From assembly GCA_943328885.2 (NCBI GenBank), contig CALQBT020000192.1, positions 1 through 5,903 of the forward strand: a stretch of 5,903 bases of DNA, in the 5' to 3' direction. The notes below the pieces were generated by a model. That model did not search any database. It had not been told where the DNA came from and saw only the letters and a program-made list of their open reading frames with translations. Numbering within the stretch: the first letter of the stretch is position 1; every line of letters starts with the position of its first letter. The stretch is from Bordetella parapertussis (lineage in GTDB: Bacteria > Pseudomonadota > Gammaproteobacteria > Burkholderiales > Burkholderiaceae_C). Of this stretch, positions 5,511-5,903 are shown piece by piece. A program made the position numbers and the translations under genes.

Positions 5511-5612
5511 ATGAGTGACCGCAAACCCACCCAGACCGCCAAACCATCGCCGCGACAGGTCGTTGCTGGAGCTCAAGTTTTCAAGATCGTCTGGTCACTG
5601 AGCGATCTTTGA
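5511..5612 (+). CDS. Doubtful 33-residue open frame
   Basis: An ATG at 5511 opens a 33-codon frame beginning MSDRKPTQTAKPSPRQVVAG. It has a typical soluble-protein N-terminal composition but a poor ribosome site (GAAAG about 10 bases upstream). It ends inside the hairpin at 5583-5609. It could be the start of a gene truncated at the module junction, a small gene, or chance. No family is recognised. Confidence 0.2.
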   Translation: MSDRKPTQTAKPSPRQVVAGAQVFKIVWSLSDL

Positions 5613-5618
5613 TTTTAC
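5583..5618 (+). terminator. Possible rho-independent terminator after the toxin module
   Basis: AAGATCG (5583-5589) pairs with CGATCTT (5603-5609) across a 13-base loop, followed by TTTGATTTT. The stem is short and modest in G+C and the T-run is broken. It faces the + strand, so it would end transcription from the toxin operon before the convergent gene. Confidence 0.38.
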
Positions 5619-5639
5619 ATAAGGTATATCGTCGCGCAT
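5612..5639. other. dif-like sequence with one good Xer half-site
   Basis: ATTTTACATAA (5612-5622) matches the reverse complement of the E. coli dif XerD box (ATTTAACATAA) at 10 of 11 positions. A 6-bp spacer GGTATA follows. The expected XerC arm (5629-5639) matches poorly. This is at best a decayed or one-sided site, and chance in an A+T-rich patch is possible. Confidence 0.2.
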
Positions 5640-5690
5640 TCAGCGTATCCCGGCCATGCAGTCGAACCGCGACATCAGCGCTGAACTGGT

Positions 5691-5903
5691 TCAGGCCAGC
5701 ATCCCTGCGTTGCGCATCAACTCTGCAAGGAACGTGTCTTCCAGCGCGTAGACGCCGCGCGCAGCGCGCCAGACTATGCTCTTGTCCTGCAGCGCGATCA
5801 GGGCTTGCTGCACATTGGCCGTGTCAGGCTCCACTTTGGCATCTGGCGCGGTCTTGGACAGCACGGCTTGGTAGCGTTCCATCGTGTCCTGCTCGAAGGG
5901 CGC
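5691..5903 (-). CDS. C-terminal part of a protein, possibly the winged-helix tail of an ATP-binding protein
   Basis: The frame is open from the right window edge (seven codons before the first visible ATG at 5882) to a TGA at 5691-5693, so only the last 70 residues are visible. The segment VEPDTANVQQALIALQDKS, followed by IVWRAARGVYALEDTFLAEL, reads as two helices and a beta wing. This is the usual ending of a winged-helix domain that follows an AAA-type ATPase in some plasmid and mobile-element proteins. No ATPase motif lies within the visible part, so the function is a guess from pattern alone. The gene converges on the toxin operon and is in all likelihood separately expressed. Confidence 0.6.
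   Translation of the reverse strand, partial: APFEQDTMERYQAVLSKTAPDAKVEPDTANVQQALIALQDKSIVWRAARGVYALEDTFLAELMRNAGMLA

Larger units (their letters stand above)
5352..5690. other. Intergenic region between convergent genes
   Basis: About 340 bp separate the toxin from the convergent - strand gene. No well-supported gene is present. The region holds a 10-bp palindrome (GCTCGCGAGC, 5351-5360), a short inverted repeat (TGAGA-AA-TCTCA, 5389-5400), a perfect 25-bp inverted repeat, a 33-codon open frame, a terminator-like hairpin and a dif-like half-site. The density of inverted repeats suggests a junction between modules. Confidence 0.6.

Noticed and set aside
4686..5576. - strand open frames opposite the toxin-antitoxin genes (4686-5231) and the intergenic region (5283-5576)
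   Set aside because: They are shadows of the antitoxin and toxin or low-complexity Arg/Leu/Ser translations without supporting start signals.
5656..5751. + strand 31-codon frame overlapping the end of the last gene
   Set aside because: It overlaps the better-supported - strand frame, is short, and has no ribosome site.
1..5903. CRISPR array, tRNA, rRNA, complete insertion sequence or replication initiator
   Set aside because: No regularly spaced identical repeats, cloverleaf, rRNA-like stretch, transposase with terminal repeats or Rep-like protein could be found; the only repeat family is the parS-like palindrome set.

Overview
The window is G+C-rich except for two short A+T-rich intergenic patches. 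It looks like plasmid, megaplasmid or chromid backbone from a proteobacterium, most likely a betaproteobacterium of the Burkholderiales type. That assignment rests on the style of the ParA/ParB pair (N-terminally extended ParA, ParB with a GPGQM-type N-terminal region and a GHRRHRA box) and on the DUF3701-type tyrosine recombinase. It is inferred from protein style, not from a database search.

Layout. Positions 1-2151 hold a partition operon on the + strand. It begins with a ParA ATPase whose reading frame is open to the window edge, so its N-terminus is missing. A 31-codon coupled small ORF may follow, then ParB. A 17-bp perfect palindrome, TGGCAACCNGGTTGCCA, sits in the parA-parB gap. Two more perfect copies and one decayed copy cluster just after the parB stop (2153-2248). 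These are the best candidates for the ParB-binding centromere (parS). Converging on this cluster, on the - strand (2263-4140), is a complete 625-residue tyrosine recombinase with all catalytic residues. A good sigma70-like promoter lies about 100 bp upstream of it, in an A+T-rich patch.

Positions 4476-5351 hold a compact toxin-antitoxin operon: a strong promoter, a DUF1778 (TacA-like) ribbon-helix-helix antitoxin, and an overlapping GNAT acetyltransferase toxin (TacT-like). Positions 5352-5690 have no convincing gene. They contain a perfect 25-bp inverted repeat with 11-bp arms, a terminator-like hairpin and one dif/XerD-like half-site. The window ends in the C-terminal 70 residues of a - strand protein, possibly the winged-helix tail of an ATP-binding protein.

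How the parts fit: all identifiable modules serve maintenance of a replicon. ParA/ParB and the palindromes would provide segregation. The recombinase could resolve multimers or mediate integration, and the toxin-antitoxin pair would provide post-segregational stabilisation. No replication gene, rRNA, tRNA, CRISPR array or insertion sequence was seen. The most notable item is the palindrome family, which does not resemble the canonical chromosomal parS and lies between parB and the convergent recombinase.
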